Shown: in pieces, positions 1 through 8,884 of the stretch
Layout: the number at the start of each line of letters is the position of its first letter
How positions within the stretch are numbered: the stretch's first letter is position 1
Assembly: GCF_014698035.1 (NCBI RefSeq)
Contig: NZ_JACJSF010000017.1
Span: forward strand, 62,001 to 126,000
DNA length: 64,000 nt
Direction of reading: 5' to 3'
Source of the DNA: Desmonostoc muscorum FACHB-395
GTDB taxonomy: Bacteria; Cyanobacteriota; Cyanobacteriia; Cyanobacteriales; Nostocaceae
Notes under the pieces: model-generated
Databases searched by the model: none
Told to the model about the DNA's origin: nothing
What the model saw: only the letters and a program-made list of their open reading frames with translations
Program-made: the position numbers and the translations under genes

Positions 1-289
1 TAAAAGCTCTATCTCGTTGGTCACAACTTACTATAACATCGGGATAGTAATAGACATTAATCGACTCAATATGTGCTTTAGTGTCTGAGATATAAGCCTG
101 ACAACCACTCCCGCGCAAATGATTTCTTAGCATAGCAAACACATTTCCGCTAATAATTACATGGGTATTACTTGCTCCTGCCATTGCATAAACCTGTCCC
201 TGTCTATATTCATGCTTGATAGGACTAGTTTCTTCTCCTTTGAGATAATCTTCTGGAGAAATATAGCTAGAATTTGGAGTTGCAACCAT
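1..289 (-). CDS. Uma2 family endonuclease-like protein (DUF820), 5' part only
   Basis: The reverse strand opens with ATG at 289 and stays open to the window edge, giving about 96 N-terminal residues; the rest lies outside. The protein reads SPEDYLKGEE, then SPIKHEYRQGQVYAMAGAS, and later NVYYYPDVIVSCD. This is the pattern of Uma2/DUF820 proteins: a YL..E...P.K.EY..G..Y.M.G block followed by a PDV..SC motif whose Asp belongs to a PD-(D/E)XK-like active site. The family is heavily expanded in filamentous cyanobacteria. Its restriction-like fold is known, but its cellular role is unsettled. The 155-base gap to the next gene shows nothing distinctive. Confidence 0.8.
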   Translation of the reverse strand, partial: MVATPNSSYISPEDYLKGEETSPIKHEYRQGQVYAMAGASNTHVIISGNVFAMLRNHLRGSGCQAYISDTKAHIESINVYYYPDVIVSCDQRDRAF

Positions 290-444
290 CTGTAATGACC
301 TTGTGTGATGTCTTATATCTAGTTTAAAAGAAGCTTGAGCTAGCAGAGATTATTGTTTTTTACTCTGGAGAGAGTGATGGAAGAGCGTTAGTTTAATAGG
401 TAATTGGTAATTAGAAAAAAGCTATACCAACTACCCATCATTTC

Positions 445-1836
445 TTACCGACTTTCCGCCTGAGTTGACACTGTTAATACTTGCGGTGGTGTGGCATCTG
501 GTGGATAGAGAAAGTCTACTTCTACTAAGGAGCGATCGCCAGCTTTCATATTTAATGAAACTAAGGGTTCCCCTGGTTGACCCCTCTTTTGTACTAAATG
601 TACAAACTTAGTTTGCGGCTGATTTTGCTCATCTTTGTAACGTACCCGCACTGTCCCTCGAAAAAATACTTCACGGGCTGGTGTACTCAGAAAGCGTAAC
701 CCCGGTTTGACTAACTGATTCTCCTTCAGTGGGGTTTGTATGGACACACTTACAGTTTGAGGACTTTGAGTATTGTTGTATAGGGGCAACTTGAGATTAT
801 ATTGAATTCCATAGTTGCCATGAGCGCGATATGCGGTGTCAGGATAGCGCACCAGCATAGGCGAACTTTGAATTTGACCAGTTCCTAACATACCGCCATG
901 TAGGGTACTCAGGGCGTAGGAAAACACTTGACCAGGCTGGGGAATAGTTAGATACCTGGCTTTAGGATTATCTACTAATAAGGCTCTCCATCTTGAACCA
1001 CTGGCCACTCCAGCAACACGCCCATAAATTCTTGGTTTGCCAGTTTCCTCTAGAGGAGTGGGCGCTTTATCCCGTGGCCCAGCCAAATCACCATTATCTA
1101 GTAAATTCTGCCACTCTTCTAAAGTAGGCGATCGCTCGCTGCCATCAGAATTCACCCGTGCAAACATCGCTAGGCTAGCTGCATAGACAGTGCCATTACT
1201 TTGCAATCGGAGCAATGTCGACCGACCATTCAGAGGTGGTGTCAATCCCTGTACAGGGATTGGTAAATTTAGTAACATCCGACTTTGCTTTGCTGGAATC
1301 TCAATTTGGGCAGGGAAAATCTCTTGTCGTCGTCCCCGCAGCACATCAGACATGACGCGATCGCCTGGGCCAGCAAAAATTGTCCCTAAAGGATTTTGGC
1401 TAAAAGATGGTAATTGAATAAATGGTGCATCCGGTTGACTCAAATAACTCGCCGCCTGCCAAATATTTACCTTTACTGCTTCCGAACTAGGGTTGTGCAA
1501 AATTATCCCTAAATAGAGCGATCTCAAATTCTCTGATGGTTCAGCCCTAGCAACGTGATGGGCAAAAATATCAAATCGTCCCCGAAAGGGAAAATTTAAA
1601 TGCGCTGTTGGCACTTTTTTGCCATCTGGTGGAAAAGTGGAGAGTAAAATTCCTTCTTTCAACACCAATTCTGGACTATTACTGTTAAAAGTTGGCACTG
1701 TATCCAATTGACCTGGTAAAGCACGTACTTCTTGTGTTTGTACAACTTCTTCAGGTGGTGGTGTGATAGGAGTTGATTGAGCAATTGGGAAAATTAGTAA
1801 CAATGGCAACATATACTTAGATATTTCTTTCACCAT
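445..1836 (-). CDS. DUF3370 domain-containing protein, probably exported
   Basis: A 463-residue protein that begins with a short charged stretch and a hydrophobic segment (about residues 8-20, MLPLLLIFPIAQS), so it is probably exported to the periplasm or outer layers. The mature part starts with a proline-rich stretch and then QEVRALPGQLDTVPTFNSNSPE, characteristic of DUF3370, a family I know only from cyanobacteria and with no established function. The body looks beta-rich with few cysteines. It stands alone, transcribed towards the window start, with a decayed peptidase gene just upstream on the same strand. The family call is fairly firm; function is unknown. Confidence 0.75.
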   Translation of the reverse strand: MVKEISKYMLPLLLIFPIAQSTPITPPPEEVVQTQEVRALPGQLDTVPTFNSNSPELVLKEGILLSTFPPDGKKVPTAHLNFPFRGRFDIFAHHVARAEPSENLRSLYLGIILHNPSSEAVKVNIWQAASYLSQPDAPFIQLPSFSQNPLGTIFAGPGDRVMSDVLRGRRQEIFPAQIEIPAKQSRMLLNLPIPVQGLTPPLNGRSTLLRLQSNGTVYAASLAMFARVNSDGSERSPTLEEWQNLLDNGDLAGPRDKAPTPLEETGKPRIYGRVAGVASGSRWRALLVDNPKARYLTIPQPGQVFSYALSTLHGGMLGTGQIQSSPMLVRYPDTAYRAHGNYGIQYNLKLPLYNNTQSPQTVSVSIQTPLKENQLVKPGLRFLSTPAREVFFRGTVRVRYKDEQNQPQTKFVHLVQKRGQPGEPLVSLNMKAGDRSLVEVDFLYPPDATPPQVLTVSTQAESR

Positions 1837-1843
1837 ACAGACA

Positions 1844-2345
1844 TTAACAACTTGATGAAAGTGCCAGTTTGTTAATAATTAATACGAAATTTGCAAGAAC
1901 TCCCATCAAATTTTCTTGATTTAGAACCGGGACGTGGGTAAAAAGACAACGGATCGTAAGTTGATTTTGGTCTAAGTAGTCCAAGCCTAAATAGTAAAAA
2001 CAAATTGACCGCAGTCGTGGCTAATCTAAATTGATGCTTCTTTCTCCACTAATTTTTCTATATCAACTTCTAATTTCTCCACAGCTAGCAAATGCTTCCA
2101 CACTTAATTGTGTAAGGATTGCAGCCTGCTCACAACAGATAATGTCTTCGGGTTGAATTGCATTGATTTTTTCCATTACCTGAGTATTGGCAAGTTGGAC
2201 ATCTACGGGTAACTGGCGTAAAAAATTTAAGTCATCTGGTATCAGATCGAGTTTGGTAACTTCAAGTAATAAATCATCAGAAGAATTTTGACTGTTGATA
2301 TTTTAGGCAAATGTCAAAAGAAGTTAATAGAATTCTTTTCTTCAT
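1844..2345 (-). pseudogene. Decayed pyrrolidone-carboxylate peptidase-like gene (peptidase C15 family)
   Basis: This spacer is a dead gene. From ATG at 2345 the reverse strand reads MKKRILLTSFDICLKYQQS and soon stops. In a shifted frame it continues SSDDLLLEVTKLD, LNFLRQLPVDVQLA and QPEDIICC, ending in a stop near 2063. A third frame then gives EKLVEKEAS, a stop, ISHDCGQFVF, and after another break FTHVPVLNQENLMGVLANF, ending at the TAA at 1844. The order of blocks (LLTSFD start, II-C-C, SHD-GQFVC, HVP near the end) matches cyanobacterial C15-type peptidases as I remember them. At least two frameshifts and an internal stop rule out an intact product. The family name is from memory; the frameshifted coding pattern is seen directly. 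Confidence 0.6.
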
Positions 2346-2404
2346 AACAAATATTATTTAGAATAGAAAAACCCTCCATTAATAAATTTACAAGGAGCAG
2401 GTAA

Positions 2405-3040
2405 ATGCCAGTAATTGCGGTCGTAGACTACGAGATGGGAAATTTGCACTCAGTCTGTAAAGGGTTGGAAAAAGCTGGGGCAACTCCTAATGTTACTTAT
2501 TCTCCAAAGGAATTAGAGCAGGCAGATGCAATAGTTCTGCCGGGAGTGGGAGCATTTGATCCAGCAGTACAACACCTGCGAGCGCGTGGTTTGGAACAAC
2601 CTATTAAAGATGCGATCGCATCTGGTAAACCTTTTTTGGGAATTTGTTTAGGATTGCAAATTCTCTTTGAATCAAGTGCAGAAGGTACCCAACCAGGACT
2701 AGGAATTATCAAAGGAAAAGTGCGCCGATTTCGTCCAGAACCTGACATCACTATTCCTCACATGGGTTGGAATCAGCTGGAAATGACTCAGGCAAAAAGT
2801 ATTTTGTGGGAGCATTTGCCGTCCGATCCTTGGGTATATTTTGTCCATTCTTACTATGTTGACCCAATAGACCCGCTAATCCGTGCAGCAACCATCACCC
2901 ACGGTACTCAAACCATCACAGCTGCGATCGCTCACGAAAATCTTATGGCAGTTCAATTTCACCCCGAAAAATCCTCTAATATTGGATTGCAAATCTTGTC
3001 TAATTTTGTTGCTCAAGTCCGTGAAAAAATTCCTGCCTAA
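2405..3040 (+). CDS. hisH: Imidazole glycerol phosphate synthase, glutaminase subunit HisH
   Basis: A class-I glutamine amidotransferase of 211 residues, the normal HisH length. It hydrolyses glutamine and channels ammonia to HisF, which forms imidazole glycerol phosphate and AICAR in histidine synthesis. Visible features are the N-terminal VDYEMGNLHSV, the oxyanion region PGVGAFDPAV (46-55), the nucleophile Cys81 in GICLGLQ, and the catalytic pair His186 and Glu188 in QFHPEKSS. A good AAGGAG lies 7 bases before the ATG, which fixes the start. As is usual in cyanobacteria it is not in a his operon; rsmD follows after 83 bases of repeats. Confidence 0.95.
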   Translation: MPVIAVVDYEMGNLHSVCKGLEKAGATPNVTYSPKELEQADAIVLPGVGAFDPAVQHLRARGLEQPIKDAIASGKPFLGICLGLQILFESSAEGTQPGLGIIKGKVRRFRPEPDITIPHMGWNQLEMTQAKSILWEHLPSDPWVYFVHSYYVDPIDPLIRAATITHGTQTITAAIAHENLMAVQFHPEKSSNIGLQILSNFVAQVREKIPA

Positions 3041-3048
3041 TCTATTTT

Positions 3049-3126
3049 TGTCATTTGTTCTTTGTCCTTTGTCTAAAATTAATGACTAATGACGAATGAC
3101 TAATGACCAATGACTAATAACCAATG
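3049..3126 (+). repeat. Heptamer repeat tract (ATGACNA type) between hisH and rsmD
   Basis: Seven-base units of the TTTGTCC/TTGTCTA and then AATGACT/AATGACC/AATGACG kind run head to tail up to the ATG of rsmD. They match the short tandemly repeated repetitive (STRR) sequences known from heterocystous cyanobacteria. The last ATG-bearing unit merges with the rsmD start. Confidence 0.8.
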
Positions 3127-3672
3127 AGCCTGAGAATTTACGGTAATCGCCAGCTAAAGACTTTACCAGGGAAAGAAACTAGACCTACCAGTGCGCGGGT
3201 AAGGGAGGCAGTCTTTAATATTTGGCAGGGAGAAATTGCAGGTTGTCGCTGGCTAGATTTGTGCGCCGGTACTGGTTCAATGGGCGCAGAGGCTTTGTGT
3301 AGAGGAGCCAGCCTAGCAGTGGGAATTGAACAATCGAGCCGAGCCTGTGCCACCATCCAACAAAATTGGCAGCAGGTAGCTAATGCCGACGAGCAAGAAT
3401 TTCGGGTATTGCGGGGAGATATTACGCAGCAGTTAAAGACTTTATCAGGCAAGCAATTCGATAGAATTTACTTTGATCCACCTTATGCCAGTGGATTGTT
3501 CCAACCAGTATTAGAAGCGATCGCTCACTATCAACTTTTAGATCCTAGTGGCGAAATCGCAGTTGAACACGCCTCACAAGGTTGGACACCGCCAGAGATT
3601 CCCTCTTGGGAAATTTGCCGCGAGAAGGTTTACGGCAACACATCACTTACTTTCTACAGAATTGTGCAATAA
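3124..3672 (+). CDS. rsmD: 16S rRNA (guanine966-N2)-methyltransferase RsmD
   Basis: A 182-residue SAM-dependent methyltransferase that modifies the 2-amino group of G966 in 16S rRNA during 30S assembly. The N-terminus SLRIYGNRQLKTLPGKETRPTSARVREAVFN is typical of RsmD (G..LK.......RPT..RVREA.FN). The SAM-binding loop LDLCAGTGSMG is near residues 45-55 and the catalytic DPPY motif is at 118-121. Length and order of blocks match the family. The start ATG is the last unit of a heptamer repeat, with no separate Shine-Dalgarno, so the exact start rests on the conserved N-terminus. Confidence 0.92.
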   Translation: MSLRIYGNRQLKTLPGKETRPTSARVREAVFNIWQGEIAGCRWLDLCAGTGSMGAEALCRGASLAVGIEQSSRACATIQQNWQQVANADEQEFRVLRGDITQQLKTLSGKQFDRIYFDPPYASGLFQPVLEAIAHYQLLDPSGEIAVEHASQGWTPPEIPSWEICREKVYGNTSLTFYRIVQ

Positions 3673-3765
3673 CAAAAGTGGGAGTGGGGAGAAAAATTGC
3701 TTATTTGCCCTCCTTAGTCTCCCCTACTCAGCACTCAGCACTCAAAACTCAGCACTCACTCTTCC

Positions 3766-3879
3766 TCAACCGCCCAACTGATTGGGGCGCTTGTATTGCT
3801 TATAGGCAGCGTAAAACAGTCCGGCGAGGGTGACGAAAACTAGACCAAGGACAATACCTGATAGCAGGGGTTCAACCAC
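3766..3879 (-). CDS. petG: Cytochrome b6f complex subunit 5 (PetG)
   Basis: A 37-residue single-span membrane protein read from GTG at 3879, with GAGGAG about 6 bases upstream. The peptide ([14 protein letters not shown], then [16 protein letters not shown], then NQLGG) is essentially the canonical PetG: a short acidic N-terminus, one transmembrane helix (about 4-24) and a basic, tyrosine-containing C-terminus. PetG is one of the small subunits at the edge of the b6f complex and is needed for its stability in thylakoids. Length matches the family. It is divergent from the CytM-like gene across about 210 bases that must hold both promoters. It is easily missed by gene callers because of its size and GTG start. 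Confidence 0.93.
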   Translation of the reverse strand: MVEPLLSGIVLGLVFVTLAGLFYAAYKQYKRPNQLGG

Positions 3880-4089
3880 TGGAAATCTCCTCTTTGTAAT
3901 GATTAAATATTCGTTGCCTGTTTTTGATTTTACCAAATTTAGTATGAATCCTGCGTCCTATAGACTTTTTGAAGGGCAACTGCTCAGAAAAAAATAGTCT
4001 TCTGTGCTTGCAGACACGATCAAGAACTTTTAAGCTATGTGTAGGAAAAGAAAACTTTTTAGCACACCTAGACATTCACCGCAAACCTT

Positions 4090-4464
4090 TTGGATAACCA
4101 GATTACCAAACCTGAAATTTTGATTCAGCGCATCGTTTTATTGACGCTGGCCATACTGCTATCAGTCCCTTTGGGCTTTTTTGGTGTTCAGTTGGTTCAA
4201 GCCTCCGATCCTTATGTCAAGAGTGTTTTATCTCTAACAGGAAACCCAGTTCAAGGACACGCAATCTTTCAAATTAACTGTGCTGGTTGTCATGGTTTGG
4301 AAGCAGACGGGCGAGTAGGGCCGAGTTTGCAAGCTGTTTCCAAGCATAAGTCTCAATATGGATTGATTCACCAGGTAATCAGTGGCGAAACCCCGCCAAT
4401 GCCAAAATTCCAGCCTAGCAGCCAAGAAATGGCCGATCTTTTGAGCTATTTAGAGTCGTTGTAG
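4090..4464 (+). CDS. cytM: Membrane-anchored c-type cytochrome, CytM-like
   Basis: A 124-residue protein with an uncleaved-looking hydrophobic anchor (about 13-36) and a small class I cytochrome c domain. The haem-binding CAGCH is at 64-68 (Cys64, Cys67, His68) and the distal methionine is in TPPMPKF. The stretch DPYVKSVLSLTGNPVQG before the haem site and the end EMADLLSYLESL are the pattern I associate with cytochrome M, implicated in respiratory and stress electron flow. The start is TTG at 4090; an in-frame stop lies at 4069-4071 and there is no ATG in between. It is divergent from petG. Cytochrome c is certain; the CytM subtype is likely. Confidence 0.82.
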   Translation: MDNQITKPEILIQRIVLLTLAILLSVPLGFFGVQLVQASDPYVKSVLSLTGNPVQGHAIFQINCAGCHGLEADGRVGPSLQAVSKHKSQYGLIHQVISGETPPMPKFQPSSQEMADLLSYLESL

Positions 4465-4939
4465 ACGTTAAATTTTTCGGGTTGCGGGATACGTACAGCA
4501 GTTTTCAAGTTGGGTATTGTATACAAGCTAAGTTTCAAAGCCAGGAATAAAGCGTGTTTTACTTCCGTTTTGCGTAGCCCATTCTCAATTATGACTCTTA
4601 AATTCTGTTGTAAATCCCTTATGGAAAAAGGCAATACATCAAAATGTTACCTTTTTCGATCTTAGAACTTACGCAAAACTACACGCGGGAAGCTGCTTCG
4701 CGTCTACATGAATTGCCCCTACCAGAGAATAAAGGTTTGGGCTATTTTTTGTGTAAGTCCTGGATCTCTGGAAACTTGTAACAAATGTTATCGAACAGAA
4801 TTCAGAATTCATTCTGACTTCTGAACGAAAAAGCGGATAGCGCAGGTAAAGCCTTCTCTACGAGAGGCTGCGCCAACGGCATGGCTTCTCTACGAGCGTC
4901 TTGATTCTGACTCCTGAATTCTGACTTCTGAATTCTTCT
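4465..4939. other. 475-base spacer with dispersed repeats, no gene seen
   Basis: No credible reading frame is present. The middle holds a MITE-like element (listed separately). The right half has the Nostoc-type repeat CTTCTCTACGAGAGGCTGCG and short runs of ATTCTGACTTCTGAATTC. Those GAATTCTGA units recur near 37.7 kb. Confidence 0.6.
4667..4758. mobile_element. MITE-like element with ACTTACGCA / TGTGTAAGT ends
   Basis: A 92-base segment bounded by ACTTACGCAAAA on the left and TTTTTTGTGTAAGT on the right, near-perfect inverted ends. The interior includes CGCGGGAAGCTGCTTCGCG, itself a hairpin, and ATGAATTGCCCCTACC. It has no coding capacity. Ends of this type are, to my knowledge, frequent in Nostocales repeats and fit a non-autonomous element mobilised in trans. 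A second AATTCATGAATTGCCCCTAC stretch occurs near 37.64 kb. Confidence 0.5.
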
Positions 4940-5641
4940 TCAATGATCTATATTTCCAGAAGCGATCGCATCTAATTTCTTAGGATCGAGTATGATAATC
5001 GTCCCACCACGACGATAGTCAATTACTGACTTGAGACTTTTAATTAACCGCACACATTCTTCGTAAGTAATGCCACTGCTGCGAGCCATGCGATAATAAG
5101 ACAATTTGACTTTTAAAGACTCGCCTTGTGGATTTAATTCAGTTCCTGATTCGGCAGCAAAATATTGAATTAATCTGGCAAGGCAAACAATAGCTCTTTC
5201 AGAAACTAATCCGTGGACTGTTTCATGCAATTGCTGAATCCGACTGTTAAACACCATCAGCATTCGTAATGCAATCTCAGGGTTTTGTCCAATCGCTTTT
5301 AATAAAGCATCTCTTTCTATAGTGAGAATTTCACAATCAGATTCAGCAGTTACGGTTGCTGGGGAAATTCCATTGCCTAATAAAGCAGGAGCCGCAAAAA
5401 TTTCCCCAGCCGTTAAGGTGCGGAGAATCGTTTCTTTCCCCGTCATTGCTATTTTGGTAACTTGAATTTCTCCACTGGCAACAGCATAGAGTTTTGTTGG
5501 TAAGACATCACCCTCATGGAGAATAATCTCTCCTTTGCGATAGCGTTGCACCTGAGTATGAGGTTGCAAATTTACTTTGTCTGCTGTTTCTAAACCTGCA
5601 AACACAATAATTTGCGAAAGTTGTTCCAGGGATGCCTGCAT
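4940..5641 (-). CDS. Crp/Fnr-family transcriptional regulator
   Basis: About 233 residues from ATG at 5641. Residues 1-120 form a cyclic-nucleotide-binding-like beta roll (KGEIILHEGD, LYAVASGEIQV, AGEIFAAPALLG). A long dimerisation helix follows, then a C-terminal winged helix (YYRMARSSGITYEECVRLIKSLKSV). A longer frame opens at 5683, but the first 14 codons overlap the amidase end, and ATG 5641 sits 2 bases past the amidase stop, so the short form is more likely. The pair is probably co-transcribed and translationally coupled, suggesting the regulator responds to the amidase substrate or its use. The effector is unknown. Confidence 0.82.
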   Translation of the reverse strand: MQASLEQLSQIIVFAGLETADKVNLQPHTQVQRYRKGEIILHEGDVLPTKLYAVASGEIQVTKIAMTGKETILRTLTAGEIFAAPALLGNGISPATVTAESDCEILTIERDALLKAIGQNPEIALRMLMVFNSRIQQLHETVHGLVSERAIVCLARLIQYFAAESGTELNPQGESLKVKLSYYRMARSSGITYEECVRLIKSLKSVIDYRRGGTIIILDPKKLDAIASGNIDH

Positions 5642-5643
5642 GA

Positions 5644-7047
5644 TTAGCCTGATATCGCAAAGGCTGGACGATGATGAATCCAAGGGTTAGCCGCTTCTAA
5701 TTGTGCTGCTAGGTTGATGAGGGTAGCTTCAGCCGCAGGTTTACCAATTAGTTGCACACTGATGGGTAAACCCTTACTATCAAAACCTACAGGAATTGCG
5801 ATCGCAGGTTGTCCAGTTGCATTCGCAGGTGGACAAGGGGCAATCCACTCAATAATATTTTGGAATGTCTCTTCTGGACTCAGGGAAGCCCATTCCCCAA
5901 CGCGGATAGGTGAATGGAGATAAACTGGCAATACCAGCACATCCACAGTATCGAAAAAGGCTACAATCTGTCGTGCCACAATCTGCATTTGGGAAACCGC
6001 TTTGAGATAGTCAGCAACAGAACCTGTGCGTGCAAATAGCCAACGATTTAATGGTTGCATGGCTTCAACAGGAAGTCCTGACGCAGCTACCCCAGCTTGC
6101 CAAACGATTTGAAATGGTTCAACTAAACCGCTAAAATCTGGGGATTTCTGTTCAACATGGTGGCCGAGTTGTTCTAATAACTGGACTGTTTGACGGACAC
6201 CTTGCTGACAGTTAGCATCAGCTTCTCCTAAAGGAGAAATATTAGTATCAAAGGCAATTCGCAAAGCACCCAATTTTGTCTGAGTAGCAGCGAGAAATGA
6301 TGGTTCGGGATCTGGCAACCAGTAAGGATCGCCTGTGACATAGCCAGATATAGTATCCAATAGGGCAGCAGCATCAGCCACAGTCCGGGCGATGGGGCCG
6401 TTGACGGCAATTCCAGCGAGGCGTTCGCCTACGGGTGCTTTACTCACTCTGCCCCTGGATGGTTTGAGTCCTACCAAACCACAACAAGCCGCAGGGCCAC
6501 GAATTGAACCACCGCCATCAGAACCTTGAGCGATCGCACATAATCCTGCTGCTACCGCCGCCGCCGCGCCACCACTGGAACCGCCAGGGGTATATTCTAA
6601 ATTCCACGGATTTCTCGCTGGAGGAAAACCCGTGGGTTCGCTGTAAGGGAATGAACCTAATTCAGAAGTGGCTGTTTTACCAAGAATAGTAAACCCGGCT
6701 TGCTTAATCCGCGTTACAACTCCATCATCATAGTTAGGTATATTGTTCAGTAATACTGGATTTCCATAAGTACAGGTAACATCAGCTACAGCATTGAGGT
6801 CTTTAATGGAAATTGGCACACCAAAAAATGGCGGTAGTTCTGAGGTAGTTGTCAATAATTCTGTTTTGGCTTTGGCATCTGCGATCGCTAGTTCTGCCGT
6901 CACCGTAAAATAACTTCCTAATTGGGGATTTAATTGCTCAATCCGTTCTAAATATATTTCTACCAACTCTAGCGGTGATATTTCCCGGCGACGAATTAAT
7001 TGCGCCAACTCTAGTGCTGGGGTAAATGCTAAATCAACTTCATTCAT
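5644..7047 (-). CDS. Amidase signature family hydrolase (GatA/AtzF-like)
   Basis: 467 residues, full length for an amidase-signature enzyme. The Ser-cisSer-Lys triad is readable: Lys82 in PISIKDLNAV, the cis-Ser in TPGGSSGG (157/158), and the nucleophile Ser181 in GGGSIRGPAA. Such enzymes hydrolyse small amides. A GatA role is less likely, because gatB/gatC are absent and the sequence lacks the usual GatA C-terminal features. It is the first gene of a two-gene unit with the Crp-type regulator. The start is ATG at 7047. The substrate cannot be told from sequence. Confidence 0.85.
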   Translation of the reverse strand: MNEVDLAFTPALELAQLIRRREISPLELVEIYLERIEQLNPQLGSYFTVTAELAIADAKAKTELLTTTSELPPFFGVPISIKDLNAVADVTCTYGNPVLLNNIPNYDDGVVTRIKQAGFTILGKTATSELGSFPYSEPTGFPPARNPWNLEYTPGGSSGGAAAAVAAGLCAIAQGSDGGGSIRGPAACCGLVGLKPSRGRVSKAPVGERLAGIAVNGPIARTVADAAALLDTISGYVTGDPYWLPDPEPSFLAATQTKLGALRIAFDTNISPLGEADANCQQGVRQTVQLLEQLGHHVEQKSPDFSGLVEPFQIVWQAGVAASGLPVEAMQPLNRWLFARTGSVADYLKAVSQMQIVARQIVAFFDTVDVLVLPVYLHSPIRVGEWASLSPEETFQNIIEWIAPCPPANATGQPAIAIPVGFDSKGLPISVQLIGKPAAEATLINLAAQLEAANPWIHHRPAFAISG

Positions 7048-7248
7048 AGGTTAGTGAATGGGTAATTTTGTCTTTCTCTGGGATTTTTAAACTGAAATTG
7101 TTACTTTACCAGGATTTACGGGAATTATACATTTTATAGATCCTAAGATTTGTCACTCAACTAGGATGCTTAGATGTGTGGTTATGTTCTGACTCCAGCT
7201 ATTTTAATTGTTTCGCATAAACTTTCGACAAATCCCTAAGAGGTATTT

Positions 7249-8730
7249 ATGGCTAACCTAGAAATACTTGTTAGCGAATTGCCAACACTAATTCAGAATC
7301 TAAAACTGACTATTGGCGATTCTAATAAAATCATGGAACAAATTATCTCGATCAATAATGCTCAAGAACAACTACGAAATATTAAAAAATTAATTGCTCA
7401 GGAATTGAGATTGGAGAACGTCAAAAATTCTGCGATCGCTACACTTCCTCGAATAGATACTGTAGCTAGTTTGTTTCTACCTAGTGTTGGATTAGTAGAT
7501 CCAGCGATCGCAGACAAATTTGGACATTCAAAAACTAAAATCTCATTAACTGATTTACAATCCAAAATCGAGGACTGGATAGAATGGGGTTATTTTTTGC
7601 AAGCAATAGCTGCTGATATTCTCAGTGATGATAGCTTAGTGAATCAACTAAATTCTGATATTAATCATCTCAGCTTATTTGCACAATTTCAGATAATTTC
7701 TGAAAATTTAAAAATTAACTTAGTCTTTGAAAAATCTCATATTTTAGAAAATCAAATTCAAAAAATTAATAATTATCAAAATGAATTATTACAATTAAGA
7801 CAGGAATTAAATTATGTTTTTAATACTATTAAAAATAGTCGTAGCTTATTAAATATTTTATTAGGAGTGTCTGCTTTTTGTGGGAAATCTGGCTTTGCCT
7901 TAGAATGGTTAGATGATGACCACGAATTAATTATATCGAGTGACAGTAAATTTCAAGAATTGACCGATATTCTTAATGATTGTGATCATCTCCAAGAACA
8001 AATTGCTGTTTTAATTATTCAGGGTGACACTTTAAGGGAACAGGCAGAACAAGCCCTAAAAAACATAGAACAAGAAAATCATAATAAAGAAACTATTAGC
8101 CAGCATATACAAATATTACCAAAGTTTTCGACACCCAAGATAGTAAGTTCGGTTTTGATCATAGTCTCAAGTTTATTAATCTTGGGTTTTAGTAGCTGGA
8201 AAATTAAAGAACAAAGTCTCCAATGGCAGGAGATGAATCTAAGTTTAACTCAAGAAGAAAGTGCAAATGCTAAGTTTAAATCTGCTCAAAAATTCGGTAT
8301 GGAGGCTGCTTCTCTAGTTCAAAAACCACCGCATCCTCTAAAAGTCTGGCAACAAGCAGAAACTAAATGGCATCAGGCAATAATCTTATTAGATAGTATT
8401 CCTCATCAAACATCCGTTTATGACAGGGCAAAGAAGAAATTAGCTTACTATCAGATTAACTATAAATCTATCAGTCAAAGAATCTTAGTAGAAAAGCAAG
8501 CCTTAGCAAACTTAGAATCAGCCCAAAAACTAGCAATAGAAGCTAATCTTTTTGTAAATAGTTCACCTCATTCGCCACTAATTAAGCAGCGAGCAAAAAA
8601 TAAATGGGTGCAAGCAATAAATTTATTACAAGCTATTCCAGAGAGTACATCTGTCTCTGTACAGGCTAAAGAAACACTTCCTATTTATAAAACTAACTAT
8701 GCCGCTATCAGTCAAATAATACAAAACTAA
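7249..8730 (+). CDS. Unrecognised membrane protein with coiled coils and a duplicated C-terminal module
   Basis: 493 residues of no family I can name. Residues 1-290 look helical and glutamine/asparagine-rich with coiled-coil character. One transmembrane segment lies at about 300-320 (SSVLIIVSSLLILGF). The C-terminal part has two copies of a roughly 70-residue unit: AQKFGMEAASL...KWHQAIILLDSIP...YYQINYKSISQ, then AQKLAIEANLF...KWVQAINLLQAIP...IYKTNYAAISQ. This TPR-like unit, with W.QAI.LL..IP, is one I have seen in other cyanobacterial membrane proteins of unknown role. AGAGG precedes the ATG. The gene is AT-rich relative to its neighbours. Confidence 0.6.
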   Translation: MANLEILVSELPTLIQNLKLTIGDSNKIMEQIISINNAQEQLRNIKKLIAQELRLENVKNSAIATLPRIDTVASLFLPSVGLVDPAIADKFGHSKTKISLTDLQSKIEDWIEWGYFLQAIAADILSDDSLVNQLNSDINHLSLFAQFQIISENLKINLVFEKSHILENQIQKINNYQNELLQLRQELNYVFNTIKNSRSLLNILLGVSAFCGKSGFALEWLDDDHELIISSDSKFQELTDILNDCDHLQEQIAVLIIQGDTLREQAEQALKNIEQENHNKETISQHIQILPKFSTPKIVSSVLIIVSSLLILGFSSWKIKEQSLQWQEMNLSLTQEESANAKFKSAQKFGMEAASLVQKPPHPLKVWQQAETKWHQAIILLDSIPHQTSVYDRAKKKLAYYQINYKSISQRILVEKQALANLESAQKLAIEANLFVNSSPHSPLIKQRAKNKWVQAINLLQAIPESTSVSVQAKETLPIYKTNYAAISQIIQN

Positions 8731-8746
8731 ACTTCCCGTCTATATT

Positions 8747-8884
8747 CCAACATGGTTCAGTTACGGATAATTGTAGGTTGTTTTGAACGAAGTGAAACCC
8801 AACAAACTAGCGAAAATGTTGGGTTTCGTTCCTCAAATCAACCTACGCAGTTTAAGATTTTTGGCGCTAACTTAACCGTATTGG
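8747..8884. mobile_element. MITE-like element with GGTTCAGTTA-type ends and nested palindrome
   Basis: The left end CCAACATGGTTCAGTTACGG (8747-8766) and right end CGCTAACTTAACCGTATTGG (8865-8884) are imperfect inverted repeats of each other. They are close to the 18-base ends of the element at 55558-55670. Inside, 8773-8846 is a long imperfect palindrome running from GTAGGTTG to CAACCTAC with GAAACCCAACA / TGTTGGGTTTC arms. A related palindrome lies at 29858-29932 and a half copy at 51331-51360. Confidence 0.55.

Noticed and set aside
5642-5683. 14-codon upstream extension of the Crp-type regulator
   Set aside because: It would overlap the amidase end; ATG 5641 directly after the amidase stop fits coupling and the family N-terminus better.
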